Of a DNA stretch of 56,056 bases, positions 17,034 to 25,833 are shown one piece after another; position 1 is the first letter of the stretch; the number at the start of each line of letters is the position of its first letter. Made by a program: the position numbers and the translations under genes. A model generated the notes under the pieces. That model had not been told where the DNA came from. It saw only the letters and a list, made by a program, of their open reading frames with translations, and searched no databases. Source of the stretch: an uncultured Prevotellaceae bacterium (GTDB taxonomy: Bacteria > Bacteroidota > Bacteroidia > Bacteroidales > Bacteroidaceae); assembly GCA_902761905.1 (NCBI GenBank), contig CACWMK010000012.1, positions 1 through 56,056 on the forward strand. The letters are read 5' to 3'.

Positions 17034-19199
17034 ATGAAAAAGACAACGGCTTTTTTGATGCTCATGGTCTTGCTGACAGCATGCTCTAAGCCAGACCATA
17101 TCTACAAAATAGGTGTATCGCAATGTTCAATAGGCTTGTGGCGCTCAAAGGTGAACAATGAGATGCTGGCTGCACAGCACCTCTTCGACCAGGACGTGAA
17201 AGTGGAAATCGTAGACTGCTACGACCAGTCGGACGACCAGATACGACAGATAGATAGTCTGGTGGCCAGCGGTATCGACCTGCTGGTAGTAGCCCCCAAC
17301 GACTATAAGATAGCCCCAGCCCTGAAGCGTGCTAAGGATAAGGGCATCCCCATAGTGCTCTTCGATCGCATGGTGGAGAGCAACGACTACACAGCCTTTA
17401 TTGGCGGCAGCAATGTGGCCATAGGCGAGATGGCAGCAAACTATTCTGTACAGCTGGCGGCTGAATCGGAGGGACACAACGTACTGGAGATTGCCGCCCT
17501 GCAAAACACATCACCAGCACGCGAGCGCCACCAAGGTTTTGAGCGTGTAATGAAGCAGCACCAAGACGCGAACTATCACTACATCATAGGCAACTGGGAC
17601 GACAACGTCACTTATGACATTCTGAAGAAAGAAATAGAAGCAGGACGTATACCCGATGTAGTATTCTGCCACAGCGATTTCATGGCTCTGGGTGCCCACC
17701 GCGCTACCGTTGAGGCACGACTTGAAAACAAGATTAAGGTGATAGGCGTTGACGGACTGCCCATCGAAGGCATAAAATATGTGCAGAAAGGCTGGCTGGC
17801 CGGCACCTGCGTCTACCCCACCCACGGTGAAGAAATCGTGCGGCTAGCTCTCGACATCCTGAACAGGAAACCTTACGAACGCATCAACTACCTGAACAGT
17901 CTGATAATCACGCCCCAAAATGTGGACATGATATCCCGCTATGCCACAGAGTTGATGCGCCAGAACGAAGACCTGGTGGTGATACAAGAGAAACTAGACA
18001 ACTACTTCGGGCTCTACCATGTGCAGAGCAAGATTATCTGGGCCAGCGTGTTTGCCATCGTGCTGCTGGTGGTGGCCATCGCGATTACATGGCTTGCAGT
18101 AAAGCAGATACGTAAGGCACATCGCAAACAGAAAGCGCTCAACAAGGAACAGACACAATTCTATACCAATGCCAGCCACCAGCTGAAGACACCATTGACG
18201 CTCATCACAGGGCCACTGAAGCAGTTGTTGAAGCAAAACACGCTCAAAGACAGCGATAAAGAACTGCTGGAGATAGTTGACCGCAATGTTTCGCAACTGG
18301 AGTCGCTGGTGTCGGATGTACTAAACTTCCGACGTGAAGTTCAAAGCACCGTCAGCGATAATAGTGTGCCCGACGAAAAGAGCCTGGCGGCATCGAAAGA
18401 CATTGTCCACGAATCGCATCTCAACATGCTGAATCAGACAGATGCCGAAGAACTGCACAATATTCTGATTGTGGAGGACAACGATGACATGCGCCGCTAT
18501 CTGCGCACGCTGCTAGCCGACAGATTCTACGTGTTGGAGGCCAGCGACGGACAGAGCGGACTCAAACTGGCCCGTGAGAGCGTGCCCGACCTAATAGTAA
18601 GCGACGTGATGATGCCAGTGATGGACGGTCTGCAACTCTGTAAACAGCTGAAAGAAGATTTAATCACCAGCCACATACCAGTAATCCTGCTGACGGCCCG
18701 CAGCGAAGAGCACCAGCAGATGGAAGGCTATGAGAGTGGTGCTGATGCCTACCTCACCAAGCCCTTCAGCGCCGAGTTGCTGGTGAGCCGCATCTACAAT
18801 CTGCTGTCATCGAGAAGAAAACTGCGCAACCTGTTTGACGACAAACCAGAGAAAGCACCAGAAGATGTAAAGCTGACAACACAGGACAAACTGTTTATGG
18901 ACCAACTGAAGGAAGCCATCAACCAGAGCATGGCCAATCCCAACCTAAAGATGGACGAGCTGGGCGAGCAGTTGGGCATCAGTCGTGTGCAGCTGTACCG
19001 CAAGGTGAAGACACTGACAGGCCTCTCACCAGTAGAACTGCTACGACAGATGCGACTACAGAAAGGCAAGATACTACTGAACACCACAACCAAGACAGTA
19101 GCTGAAATAGCATACGAGGTAGGTTTCAGTTCGTCGAGCTACTTCTCGAATTGTTTCAAGAAGCAGTTCGGCAAATTGCCGATGGAATTTAGAGAATAG
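17034..19199 (+). CDS. Fructan-type hybrid two-component regulator lacking the ATPase domain
   Basis: 721 residues. Possible lipobox LLTAC (Cys17) at the start. Residues about 25-300 form a type I periplasmic sugar-binding domain (IGVSQCSIGLWR, APNDYKI, GIPIVLFDR, FIGGSNVAIGE, VIGVDG), the sensor of the BT1754 class of fructose-sensing regulators in Bacteroides. Membrane helix about 334-357. HisKA with NASHQLKTPLTLI (His382, but Gln follows where Glu or Asp is normal). The receiver begins about residue 477 (ILIVEDNDD, Asp524 in SDVMMP, TKPF) and an AraC domain ends the protein. Between the HisKA helices and the receiver only about 50 residues remain, without N, G1, F or G2 boxes: the HATPase domain is missing. 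Members with it exceed 900 residues. The frame is intact. Confidence 0.9.
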   Translation: MKKTTAFLMLMVLLTACSKPDHIYKIGVSQCSIGLWRSKVNNEMLAAQHLFDQDVKVEIVDCYDQSDDQIRQIDSLVASGIDLLVVAPNDYKIAPALKRAKDKGIPIVLFDRMVESNDYTAFIGGSNVAIGEMAANYSVQLAAESEGHNVLEIAALQNTSPARERHQGFERVMKQHQDANYHYIIGNWDDNVTYDILKKEIEAGRIPDVVFCHSDFMALGAHRATVEARLENKIKVIGVDGLPIEGIKYVQKGWLAGTCVYPTHGEEIVRLALDILNRKPYERINYLNSLIITPQNVDMISRYATELMRQNEDLVVIQEKLDNYFGLYHVQSKIIWASVFAIVLLVVAIAITWLAVKQIRKAHRKQKALNKEQTQFYTNASHQLKTPLTLITGPLKQLLKQNTLKDSDKELLEIVDRNVSQLESLVSDVLNFRREVQSTVSDNSVPDEKSLAASKDIVHESHLNMLNQTDAEELHNILIVEDNDDMRRYLRTLLADRFYVLEASDGQSGLKLARESVPDLIVSDVMMPVMDGLQLCKQLKEDLITSHIPVILLTARSEEHQQMEGYESGADAYLTKPFSAELLVSRIYNLLSSRRKLRNLFDDKPEKAPEDVKLTTQDKLFMDQLKEAINQSMANPNLKMDELGEQLGISRVQLYRKVKTLTGLSPVELLRQMRLQKGKILLNTTTKTVAEIAYEVGFSSSSYFSNCFKKQFGKLPMEFRE

Positions 19200-19279
19200 C
19201 CTAAAATACACTTGAAAACGCAACGATAACAAATATTATAAAAAGCATCGCAATATTGATACATGCAACATTTTTTATG

Positions 19280-19318
19280 GCGGTTTGAACGTTTTTTTAA
19301 AGGTTCAAGCCGCTTTTG
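19280..19318 (+). terminator. Hairpin between the fructan regulator and susC genes
   Basis: GCGGTTTGAAC (19280-19290) pairs with GTTCAAGCCGC (19303-19313), one wobble, followed by TTTTG. It can end transcription of the regulator gene. Because it stops ten bases before the susC -7 box, it may instead be a regulator-binding or attenuating element. Confidence 0.55.
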
Positions 19319-19322
19319 TTAG

Positions 19323-19330
19323 TACTTTTG
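19323..19330 (+). promoter_or_regulatory. -7 box of the susC operon
   Basis: TACTTTTG fits the consensus, 50 bases before the susC start. The -33 region has no TTTG, as is usual for operons that need a hybrid regulator for activation. Confidence 0.6.
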
Positions 19331-19380
19331 CAACAAATTTTTAAATTCACAGAGTACTAACCAAATTTAAACGATCAACA

Positions 19381-22300
19381 ATGGAACAACTAAAGAAAAT
19401 GTTTCTGAGTTTAGTTTTCATCTTTACGAGTACACTTATGTACGCGCAAAGTGAGATTCGTGGTACGGTGGTTGACGCTACAGGCGAACCAATCATTGGT
19501 GCCACAGTGATGGAGAAAGGGACCTCGAATGGTACGATTACCGATTTCGACGGAAACTTCAAAGTAAAGGTTAATCCTGGCGTTACGTTGGTATTTACGT
19601 ATATCGGCTACCAAACACAGGAACTGCCAGCCAAGAATGGCATGCAGATAACCATGAAAGACAATGCCAAGGAGCTGGCCGAGGTGGTGGTAACTGGTTA
19701 TCAGACCCAGCGTAAGGCCGACCTGACAGGTTCGGTATCGGTTGTTGAGACAAAGGATTTGAAGACTTCGTCAGACACCGACCCCATGCGCGCCCTGCAG
19801 GGTAAGGTGCCTGGTATGACCATCACCAGTAATGGTTCGCCCGTGGGCGCTGGTACCGTACGTATCCGTGGTATCGGCTCGTTCAACTCATCACAGGACC
19901 CCTTGTTTGTTATCGACGGTGTGCCCACAACTACCAATCTGAACACACTGAACATGAACGACATCGAGTCGATGCAGGTTCTGAAGGATGCTGCCTCGGC
20001 TTCTATCTATGGTAGCCGTGCTGCTAATGGTGTGATTATCATCACCACCCGTAGCGGAAAGAAAGGCGATAAGGTAAAGGTTGACTTCTCGGCCAACCTG
20101 ACTGCTCAGTTCTACAATAAGCAGAGCATGATGGACCTGTCGAATACTTCAGAGTATGCTACAGCCATGGCTCAGGCCGCTATGAACGACGGATTGGATC
20201 CTGAGGCATACGCCAACAACTATGGTCTGACTCTGCATGCAGGCAGCGGCACACCAATCTCTGCCTATAACCCTGCAACAGGACAGATGGAAAACTTCAC
20301 CGTAAATGGTCTGTATGACGGATACATGAACTCAAAGAGAACCATGCGCTTTAGCAACACCGACTGGTTGAAGGAGATTTCTCGCACAGGTTTCTCGCAA
20401 AACTATGACCTTTCTATCTCTAACGCTACAGACAAGTCATCAGTTTTATTCTCATTTGGCTACAAAAAGAATAATGGTATCTTGAAGTACACAGACTTTG
20501 AGAGTTTCTCAGGTCGTATCAACACCAGTTTCAAGGTAAACAAGCTGATTACCATTGGTGAAAATACTACTATCACATATTCTAATCAGGTTGACTGTCA
20601 GCCTTTGGAGAATGCGCTTAAGATGTCGCCAACTCTCCCAGTATATGAGGAGGACGGTGTAACATTCTCTGGCCCTGTTGGTGGCATGAGCGACCGTCAG
20701 AATCCACTGCGTGAGTTGTATCACAATCGCGACAACCGCTTAAAAATGTGGCGTATCTTCGGTAACGCATTCGTGAACATTGAGCCCATTAAGGGACTGC
20801 TGCTGCGTTCTAACTTCGGTCTCGACCTCTGGTCGGAGAATATCCACAGTGTAACATACACCTGGCACTCTGACGTAGTAAACAACTCAACCCCATCAGC
20901 CAATATGGGCGCCAAGACATCGGTTAAGTGGACATGGTCAAATACTGCAAACTATAACTTCACCCTTGGTACCGATCATTCATTTATCGTACTGGGTGGT
21001 ATGGAGCTTCACAGAGATATTAACGAGTGGTCGAATGCATACGCACAGATGTTCGCACTCGAGAATTATGACTATATGTATCCAGATGCAGCAACTGGTA
21101 CACAGCGTGCTACTGGTATGCAGGAGGGCTACAACCTTGTATCATTCTTCGGCAAGCTCGACTATAACTACAAAGATTTGTTGTTGGCTTCGTTCACCAT
21201 CCGTCATGACGGCTCTAGCCGCTTCGGTGAGAACAACCGCTACGGTACATTCCCAGCTGCTACACTCGGTTATCGTATTTCTCAGCACCTGAAGCAGAGC
21301 TGGATCGACGATCTGAAGATTCGTGCTTCTTGGGGTCAGACTGGTAACCAGGCTATCTCAAACTATGCTCGCTATGGTCTTTATGCAGCCACATACGGTG
21401 GCGGCCGCAACGAGTCAACAGCCTACGACCTGAATCTTGCTGGCAGCGGTATCTTCCCTTCAGGATTCCGTGCTACACAGGCTCAGAACAATAACCTGAA
21501 GTGGGAGACCACTGAGCAGTGGAACCTTGGTCTTGACTTCCGTTTCTTAGGCAGCTCACTTTATGGTACAGTCGACGCATATATTAAAAAGGTAAAGGAT
21601 ATGCTTATCAATCCTGCTTATCTGGGGTCGATGGGTGAAGGCGGCGCAAGCTGGCTTAATGGTCCTAGCCTTGAGAACAAGGGTATGGAGTTTTCTCTCG
21701 GCTATCGCCACACTACAGAGTATGGTCTTACTTACAATGTTAATGGCAACTTAGATTTCTACCGCAGTAAGGTTACTTATCTGCCAGAAACAACAACCGG
21801 TTCGTATGTTCACACAGCTAAGGAAAACCTTGTAGAGTCTGGCCATCCTTATGGTTCTATCGTAGGTTATGTGGTTGACGGACTGTTCCAGAATCGCGAT
21901 GAAGTTCTGGCAAGCGGCCAGGATAACGCTCGCGTAGGTGGTCTGAAGTATGCCGATCTGGATGGTAATGGTATCATCAATGAGCAGGATCAGACTTGGA
22001 TTTTCAATCCAGTACCCAACTTCTCATGGGGTCTTAATGTTGACCTGAGCTATAAGAATTTCGACTTCAATATGTTCTGGCAGGGTGTAGCTGGACAGGA
22101 CGTTTACAACGACCAGAAGTTCCAGACCGACTTCTATAGCATTACCGATGCTGGTTCTAACAAGGGTAACCGTATGCTTGGTGCATGGACCACTGCTAAC
22201 ACCGGTAGTACAATCCCTGCTCTGACCACCAACAATACTGGCAATGAAAACCGTACCTCTACATACTTTGTTGAGAATGGCTCATACGGCAAACTTCGCC

Positions 22301-22494
22301 AGGTTCAGATTGGTTACAACATTCCTAAGAGTGTTATCAGCAAACTGAACATGACAAGTGCTCGTGTATACGTATCTGGACACAACTTACTCACCATTAA
22401 GAGTAGCTCACTTACCTGCTCGGATCCAGAGAACCCACGTTGGATGTATCCTAACAGTACCAGCATCTCATTCGGTATCCAGACTTCGTTTTAA
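19381..22494 (+). CDS. SusC-family TonB-dependent transporter of the fructan locus
   Basis: 1037 residues, normal for SusC. Signal peptide (MEQLKKMFLSLVFIFTSTLMYAQ), carboxypeptidase-like domain (about 26-100, with RGTVVDATGEPIIGATVMEKG and FTYIGYQTQ), the SusC signature L-A-E-V-V-V-T-G-Y, the plug (V-R-I-R-G-I-G-S-F, PLFVIDGVP, SIYGSRAANGVIIITT) and a 22-strand barrel ending S-F-G-I-Q-T-S-F, with a terminal aromatic residue for barrel assembly. Together with SusD, encoded 37 bases downstream, it imports oligosaccharides, here most likely fructo-oligosaccharides released by the surface GH32. It is the first gene of the operon and probably under control of the regulator at 17034. Confidence 0.96.
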   Translation: MEQLKKMFLSLVFIFTSTLMYAQSEIRGTVVDATGEPIIGATVMEKGTSNGTITDFDGNFKVKVNPGVTLVFTYIGYQTQELPAKNGMQITMKDNAKELAEVVVTGYQTQRKADLTGSVSVVETKDLKTSSDTDPMRALQGKVPGMTITSNGSPVGAGTVRIRGIGSFNSSQDPLFVIDGVPTTTNLNTLNMNDIESMQVLKDAASASIYGSRAANGVIIITTRSGKKGDKVKVDFSANLTAQFYNKQSMMDLSNTSEYATAMAQAAMNDGLDPEAYANNYGLTLHAGSGTPISAYNPATGQMENFTVNGLYDGYMNSKRTMRFSNTDWLKEISRTGFSQNYDLSISNATDKSSVLFSFGYKKNNGILKYTDFESFSGRINTSFKVNKLITIGENTTITYSNQVDCQPLENALKMSPTLPVYEEDGVTFSGPVGGMSDRQNPLRELYHNRDNRLKMWRIFGNAFVNIEPIKGLLLRSNFGLDLWSENIHSVTYTWHSDVVNNSTPSANMGAKTSVKWTWSNTANYNFTLGTDHSFIVLGGMELHRDINEWSNAYAQMFALENYDYMYPDAATGTQRATGMQEGYNLVSFFGKLDYNYKDLLLASFTIRHDGSSRFGENNRYGTFPAATLGYRISQHLKQSWIDDLKIRASWGQTGNQAISNYARYGLYAATYGGGRNESTAYDLNLAGSGIFPSGFRATQAQNNNLKWETTEQWNLGLDFRFLGSSLYGTVDAYIKKVKDMLINPAYLGSMGEGGASWLNGPSLENKGMEFSLGYRHTTEYGLTYNVNGNLDFYRSKVTYLPETTTGSYVHTAKENLVESGHPYGSIVGYVVDGLFQNRDEVLASGQDNARVGGLKYADLDGNGIINEQDQTWIFNPVPNFSWGLNVDLSYKNFDFNMFWQGVAGQDVYNDQKFQTDFYSITDAGSNKGNRMLGAWTTANTGSTIPALTTNNTGNENRTSTYFVENGSYGKLRQVQIGYNIPKSVISKLNMTSARVYVSGHNLLTIKSSSLTCSDPENPRWMYPNSTSISFGIQTSF

Positions 22495-22531
22495 TTAAGA
22501 GTTAAGAATTTAGAATTAAGAATATAGAGTT

Positions 22532-24268
22532 ATGAAAACAATATATAAATCAATATGCGCAGGTCTGATCGTTTGCGGTTCACTCACTTCGTGCAACGAT
22601 TTCATAGACGTGACACCCAAAGGCGTCATTAGCGAAGATCTGGCAATGAGTCAGCCCGAGGAGATGGTTACAGCAGCTTACGCAAAACTCGGTGACGACT
22701 GGTACACCTATCCGTTTAATCTCTGGCCCTATGGCGACGTGTCATCCGACGACGCTATGAAAGGCGGTTCAGGAACCACCGATACAAACTATCATCCAGT
22801 AGAGGTATGGTCTACTTTGACAGCTTCTACTCCCGACCACATGGATGAGCTGTGGTATCACTTCTACTGTTCAATAAGCCGTTGTAACCGTGCATTGGTT
22901 TCTCTGGCCAACAGCGAGAGTATGGATGCTCAGACAAAGGCTATTCGCGAGGGTGAGGTTCGTTTCCTCCGTGCTCACTTCTATTTCAAGCTGGTTCAGC
23001 TTTGGAATCAGGTTCCCTGGGTTGATGAAGAGGTTTATAAGAACCACACCGAGGAACAGACTCGAAATGATGAGTTTACTCACGATGAACTGATGCAGAA
23101 GATTGTGGCCGACTTTAAGGCTGCCTACGATGTACTGCCTGTACAGCAGGCTCAGGGCGGACGTGCCAATAAGATTGCTGCTGCTGCCTACCTGGCAAAG
23201 TGCTACCTCACAATGGCTTGGGGCGACGGATATGAGGCAAATACCGGCGTAAGCCACATCAACAGCAAGTATATGGAGGAAGTACTGAAGTATACACAGG
23301 AGGTTGCCAACTCGCAGTATGGCTATCTTGAGGATTTTGGCGACATTTTCCTGCCTGAGTATAAGAACTCTAAGGAGAGTATCTTTGCAGTACAGCACTC
23401 TGACTATCAGGACGATAATACACTGTATGGTCGTGCAAACTGGAGTAACATGCTGAATGGTTGCTGGGGCATCTGGTCGTGCGGATGGGACTTCCACAAA
23501 CCTACACAGAACCTGGTAAATGCATTTAAGACAAAGGACGGTCTGCCAATGTTCGACGACTTTAACAAGGAGATTGCTTATCCTACCAATGGTGTTCCAA
23601 CAGCACAGAAGTGGGATCCACGTTTGTTCCATACAGTAGGTATGCCTACATTCCCATACAAATACGAGGCTCAGTACACCATGACTACCGACAACTCTCG
23701 TACACCTAACACCTATGGCTACTATGCTTCTCTGAAGGAAGTACCACAGCGTTCTAAGGGCGAGACATTCGACAACCCATGGCAGGCATTCGCTATGAAC
23801 GACTATGTACTGCGCTATACCGACGTGATGCTTATGCGTGCCGAAGCTCTGATTGAGACAGGTTCTCTTGAAGAGGCTCGTACCATCATTAACAATATCC
23901 GTCAGCGCGCTAAGAATTCTGTAGCAAAGCACATTGCATACGCTGCCGACCAGTGTGACATCGCTCTCTATCCTACATCTTACTTCCAGGATAAGGAAAC
24001 AGCACGTAAGTGCCTGCAGTGGGAGCGCCGCCTTGAGTTGGCTATGGAGAGCAACCGTTTCTTCGACCTTCGTCGCTGGGGTATTGCTTCTCAGACACTG
24101 AATGCATTCTTTGAGACAGAGAAGGACGTAACCTATGGTAAGCAGACTTATGCACAGTACTACAAGGATGCCCATTTCACAGCAGGCAAGAACGAGTACT
24201 TCCCTCTGCCATATATCCAGCTTTACTATGTGCCAGGTCTCTACACCCAAAACAAGGGATACAATTAA
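22532..24268 (+). CDS. SusD-family surface glycan-binding lipoprotein
   Basis: 578 residues. Lipoprotein signal CGSLTSC (Cys21) followed by NDFID. Typical SusD features are the N-terminal D-V-T-P-K-G, the TPR-like helices with E-G-E-V-R-F-L-R-A-H-F-Y-F-K-L-V-Q, NKIAAAAYLAKCYL and Y-V-L-R-Y-T-D-V-M-L-M-R-A-E-A-L, W-E-R-R-L-E-L-A-M-E-S-N-R-F-F-D-L-R-R-W, and the C-terminal F-P-L-P-Y-I-Q. It caps the SusC barrel and binds the fructan chain at the surface. The order SusC, SusD, DUF4960, GH32 is that of levan loci. A 16-base tandem duplication covers its stop codon (24265-24296). Confidence 0.96.
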   Translation: MKTIYKSICAGLIVCGSLTSCNDFIDVTPKGVISEDLAMSQPEEMVTAAYAKLGDDWYTYPFNLWPYGDVSSDDAMKGGSGTTDTNYHPVEVWSTLTASTPDHMDELWYHFYCSISRCNRALVSLANSESMDAQTKAIREGEVRFLRAHFYFKLVQLWNQVPWVDEEVYKNHTEEQTRNDEFTHDELMQKIVADFKAAYDVLPVQQAQGGRANKIAAAAYLAKCYLTMAWGDGYEANTGVSHINSKYMEEVLKYTQEVANSQYGYLEDFGDIFLPEYKNSKESIFAVQHSDYQDDNTLYGRANWSNMLNGCWGIWSCGWDFHKPTQNLVNAFKTKDGLPMFDDFNKEIAYPTNGVPTAQKWDPRLFHTVGMPTFPYKYEAQYTMTTDNSRTPNTYGYYASLKEVPQRSKGETFDNPWQAFAMNDYVLRYTDVMLMRAEALIETGSLEEARTIINNIRQRAKNSVAKHIAYAADQCDIALYPTSYFQDKETARKCLQWERRLELAMESNRFFDLRRWGIASQTLNAFFETEKDVTYGKQTYAQYYKDAHFTAGKNEYFPLPYIQLYYVPGLYTQNKGYN

Positions 24269-24296
24269 GTAGTTAAGAAGTTAAGTAGTTAAGAAG
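24265..24296. repeat. Perfect 16-bp tandem duplication over the susD stop codon
   Basis: TTAAGTAGTTAAGAAG occurs twice without a gap; each copy contains in-frame TAA. The spacer between susC and susD (22495-22530) has similar TTAAGA units. It probably reflects replication slippage in AT-rich operon spacers. Confidence 0.75.
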
Positions 24297-24311
24297 ATAA
24301 TTAATACAGTT

Positions 24312-25808
24312 ATGAAAAAAATATCATTCATTATATTGGCGATGGTAGCCTTAGTCCTGACTGCATGTCAGGACAAGGACATCGACCGCGAGGCAATGAA
24401 GCTCAACGCTCCCGATGCTTCACAGATAACAGGTTCGCTCTCAGGCGATGACTATACGTGGACTTGGCCATCACAGGATGCTCAGATGATGGTGACTATC
24501 TACCGCAATGGTACACTCTCTGCAAGCGAGGTTGTTAGTGGCAATAGCTATACCCAGAAAAATGTACCTACCAATGTATCTTTTGAATATGTGTTCAAAC
24601 TCACTGACGGTACAAACATCTCTACTGGTGTTATCAAGAGCTATCTCCGCGAGGGTGCCACAAGCATCAGTGGCGTACAGATGAGCCAGGTTGACAAAGC
24701 AGGCGGTTACGATGCCCTTGTAGAATGGGACAAAGCTGTAGATGCAACATCTATCTTACTTACAGCAACCAATGGTGTTCGCACCATCAGCGAGACACTC
24801 AGCGGTTTAGCAACAAGCTATACCATCAGCGATGTAGAAACAGGCGACACATGGGACGTAACACTTGTTGCCAAAAACGAGAAAGGAACATCTCTGTCAA
24901 CCAAGTCTTCACTCCGTATTGGTAAGACAGCTATTGGTTTCCTGAGCATCTATCCTACACCTGATGAGTTGGTTGAGAATGGTGATGACGATGAGGCTTC
25001 AGCTTGGTTGTGGCTGCACGAGACCTATCCAACCGCTAAGTACGTTTACTTTGGCGATATCAATAGCACCGACGATATCGATCCATACCGTGTACTGTTC
25101 TGGCTGCGCGACCTCGAAGGTGTTGGCGAAGGTGAAGTATTTGCTATGCCAGAGATTGTAGAGGCTGCTACACCATTTATCAAGGAGTGGTATAAGGAAG
25201 GTGGAAGCCTGCTGCTGTGGAGCCATGCTACTGTTTATGCCGGACATCTCGGCCGTATCAGTCTTGATGAGATGAAGAGTAACGACCGCGCAATCGGAAC
25301 AGGCTTTGGCGGCATCAACAACGATGTATGGAAGATGGCTGTAGAGCTGTATCCCGACCATAAGTTCAAGAAGGATCATTCATCACATCCTATCTATAAG
25401 GGTCTTGAAGTAGAGACTAATGCCGATACCAAGCTTATCGCCTTCAAGGGGCCAGGTTGGACTGAAGACCATAACTGTCTGTTCTTCAATCTTCCTTCAC
25501 TTTGGACAGGTATTGGCAACACCGAGGAAGCTTGCTACACACAGTGCACACAGACCTTCGGTATATATCCACTCGGCACATGGGACAGCCAAATATGGTG
25601 GGTTAGCCAGATGAACGTATGGGAGGCTCAGCAGGGTAATACCGAGTTCAAGGGTACATTGCTTTGCATCGGTAACGGTGGTTGCGAGTTCTCTATGAAG
25701 AATGCCGATGGTACTCCTGACAAGAGTGCTCATCCCAAGAACAATATCTATCAGGACAATGTCCTTACTCTCGCCAAGAACTCTCTTGAATACCTGAAGA
25801 CACGATAA
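24312..25808 (+). CDS. DUF4960 surface glycan-binding lipoprotein
   Basis: 498 residues. Lipoprotein signal ALVLTAC (Cys19) then QDKDIDRE, acidic as in surface lipoproteins. Residues about 30-210 make two fibronectin-like domains (Y-T-W-T-W-P, V-T-I-Y-R-N-G; then A-L-V-E-W-D-K-A-V-D and DVTLVAKNEKGTS). The C-terminal part (about 210-498) is the DUF4960 domain, with Y-V-Y-F-G-D-I-N, L-R-D-L-E-G-V-G, GGSLLLWSHAT, GFGGINNDVW and a final G-N-G-G-C-E-F. In Bacteroides levan loci the equivalent gene (BT1761 type) encodes the levan-binding surface protein. It probably holds the polymer next to the GH32 enzyme and the transporter. Confidence 0.88.
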   Translation: MKKISFIILAMVALVLTACQDKDIDREAMKLNAPDASQITGSLSGDDYTWTWPSQDAQMMVTIYRNGTLSASEVVSGNSYTQKNVPTNVSFEYVFKLTDGTNISTGVIKSYLREGATSISGVQMSQVDKAGGYDALVEWDKAVDATSILLTATNGVRTISETLSGLATSYTISDVETGDTWDVTLVAKNEKGTSLSTKSSLRIGKTAIGFLSIYPTPDELVENGDDDEASAWLWLHETYPTAKYVYFGDINSTDDIDPYRVLFWLRDLEGVGEGEVFAMPEIVEAATPFIKEWYKEGGSLLLWSHATVYAGHLGRISLDEMKSNDRAIGTGFGGINNDVWKMAVELYPDHKFKKDHSSHPIYKGLEVETNADTKLIAFKGPGWTEDHNCLFFNLPSLWTGIGNTEEACYTQCTQTFGIYPLGTWDSQIWWVSQMNVWEAQQGNTEFKGTLLCIGNGGCEFSMKNADGTPDKSAHPKNNIYQDNVLTLAKNSLEYLKTR

Positions 25809-25833
25809 TTGTTAGAGTTAGTAATAAAAGATC

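Noticed and set aside
22871-24250. 459-codon open frame on the minus strand
   Set aside because: It lies wholly inside susD on the opposite strand, has no recognisable domain, and its codon use is that of a mirror frame.
24312-25808. Reading the DUF4960 lipoprotein as a SusE/SusF starch-binding protein
   Set aside because: It sits in the SusE position, but the C-terminal domain and the GH32 context fit the levan-binding DUF4960 type better.
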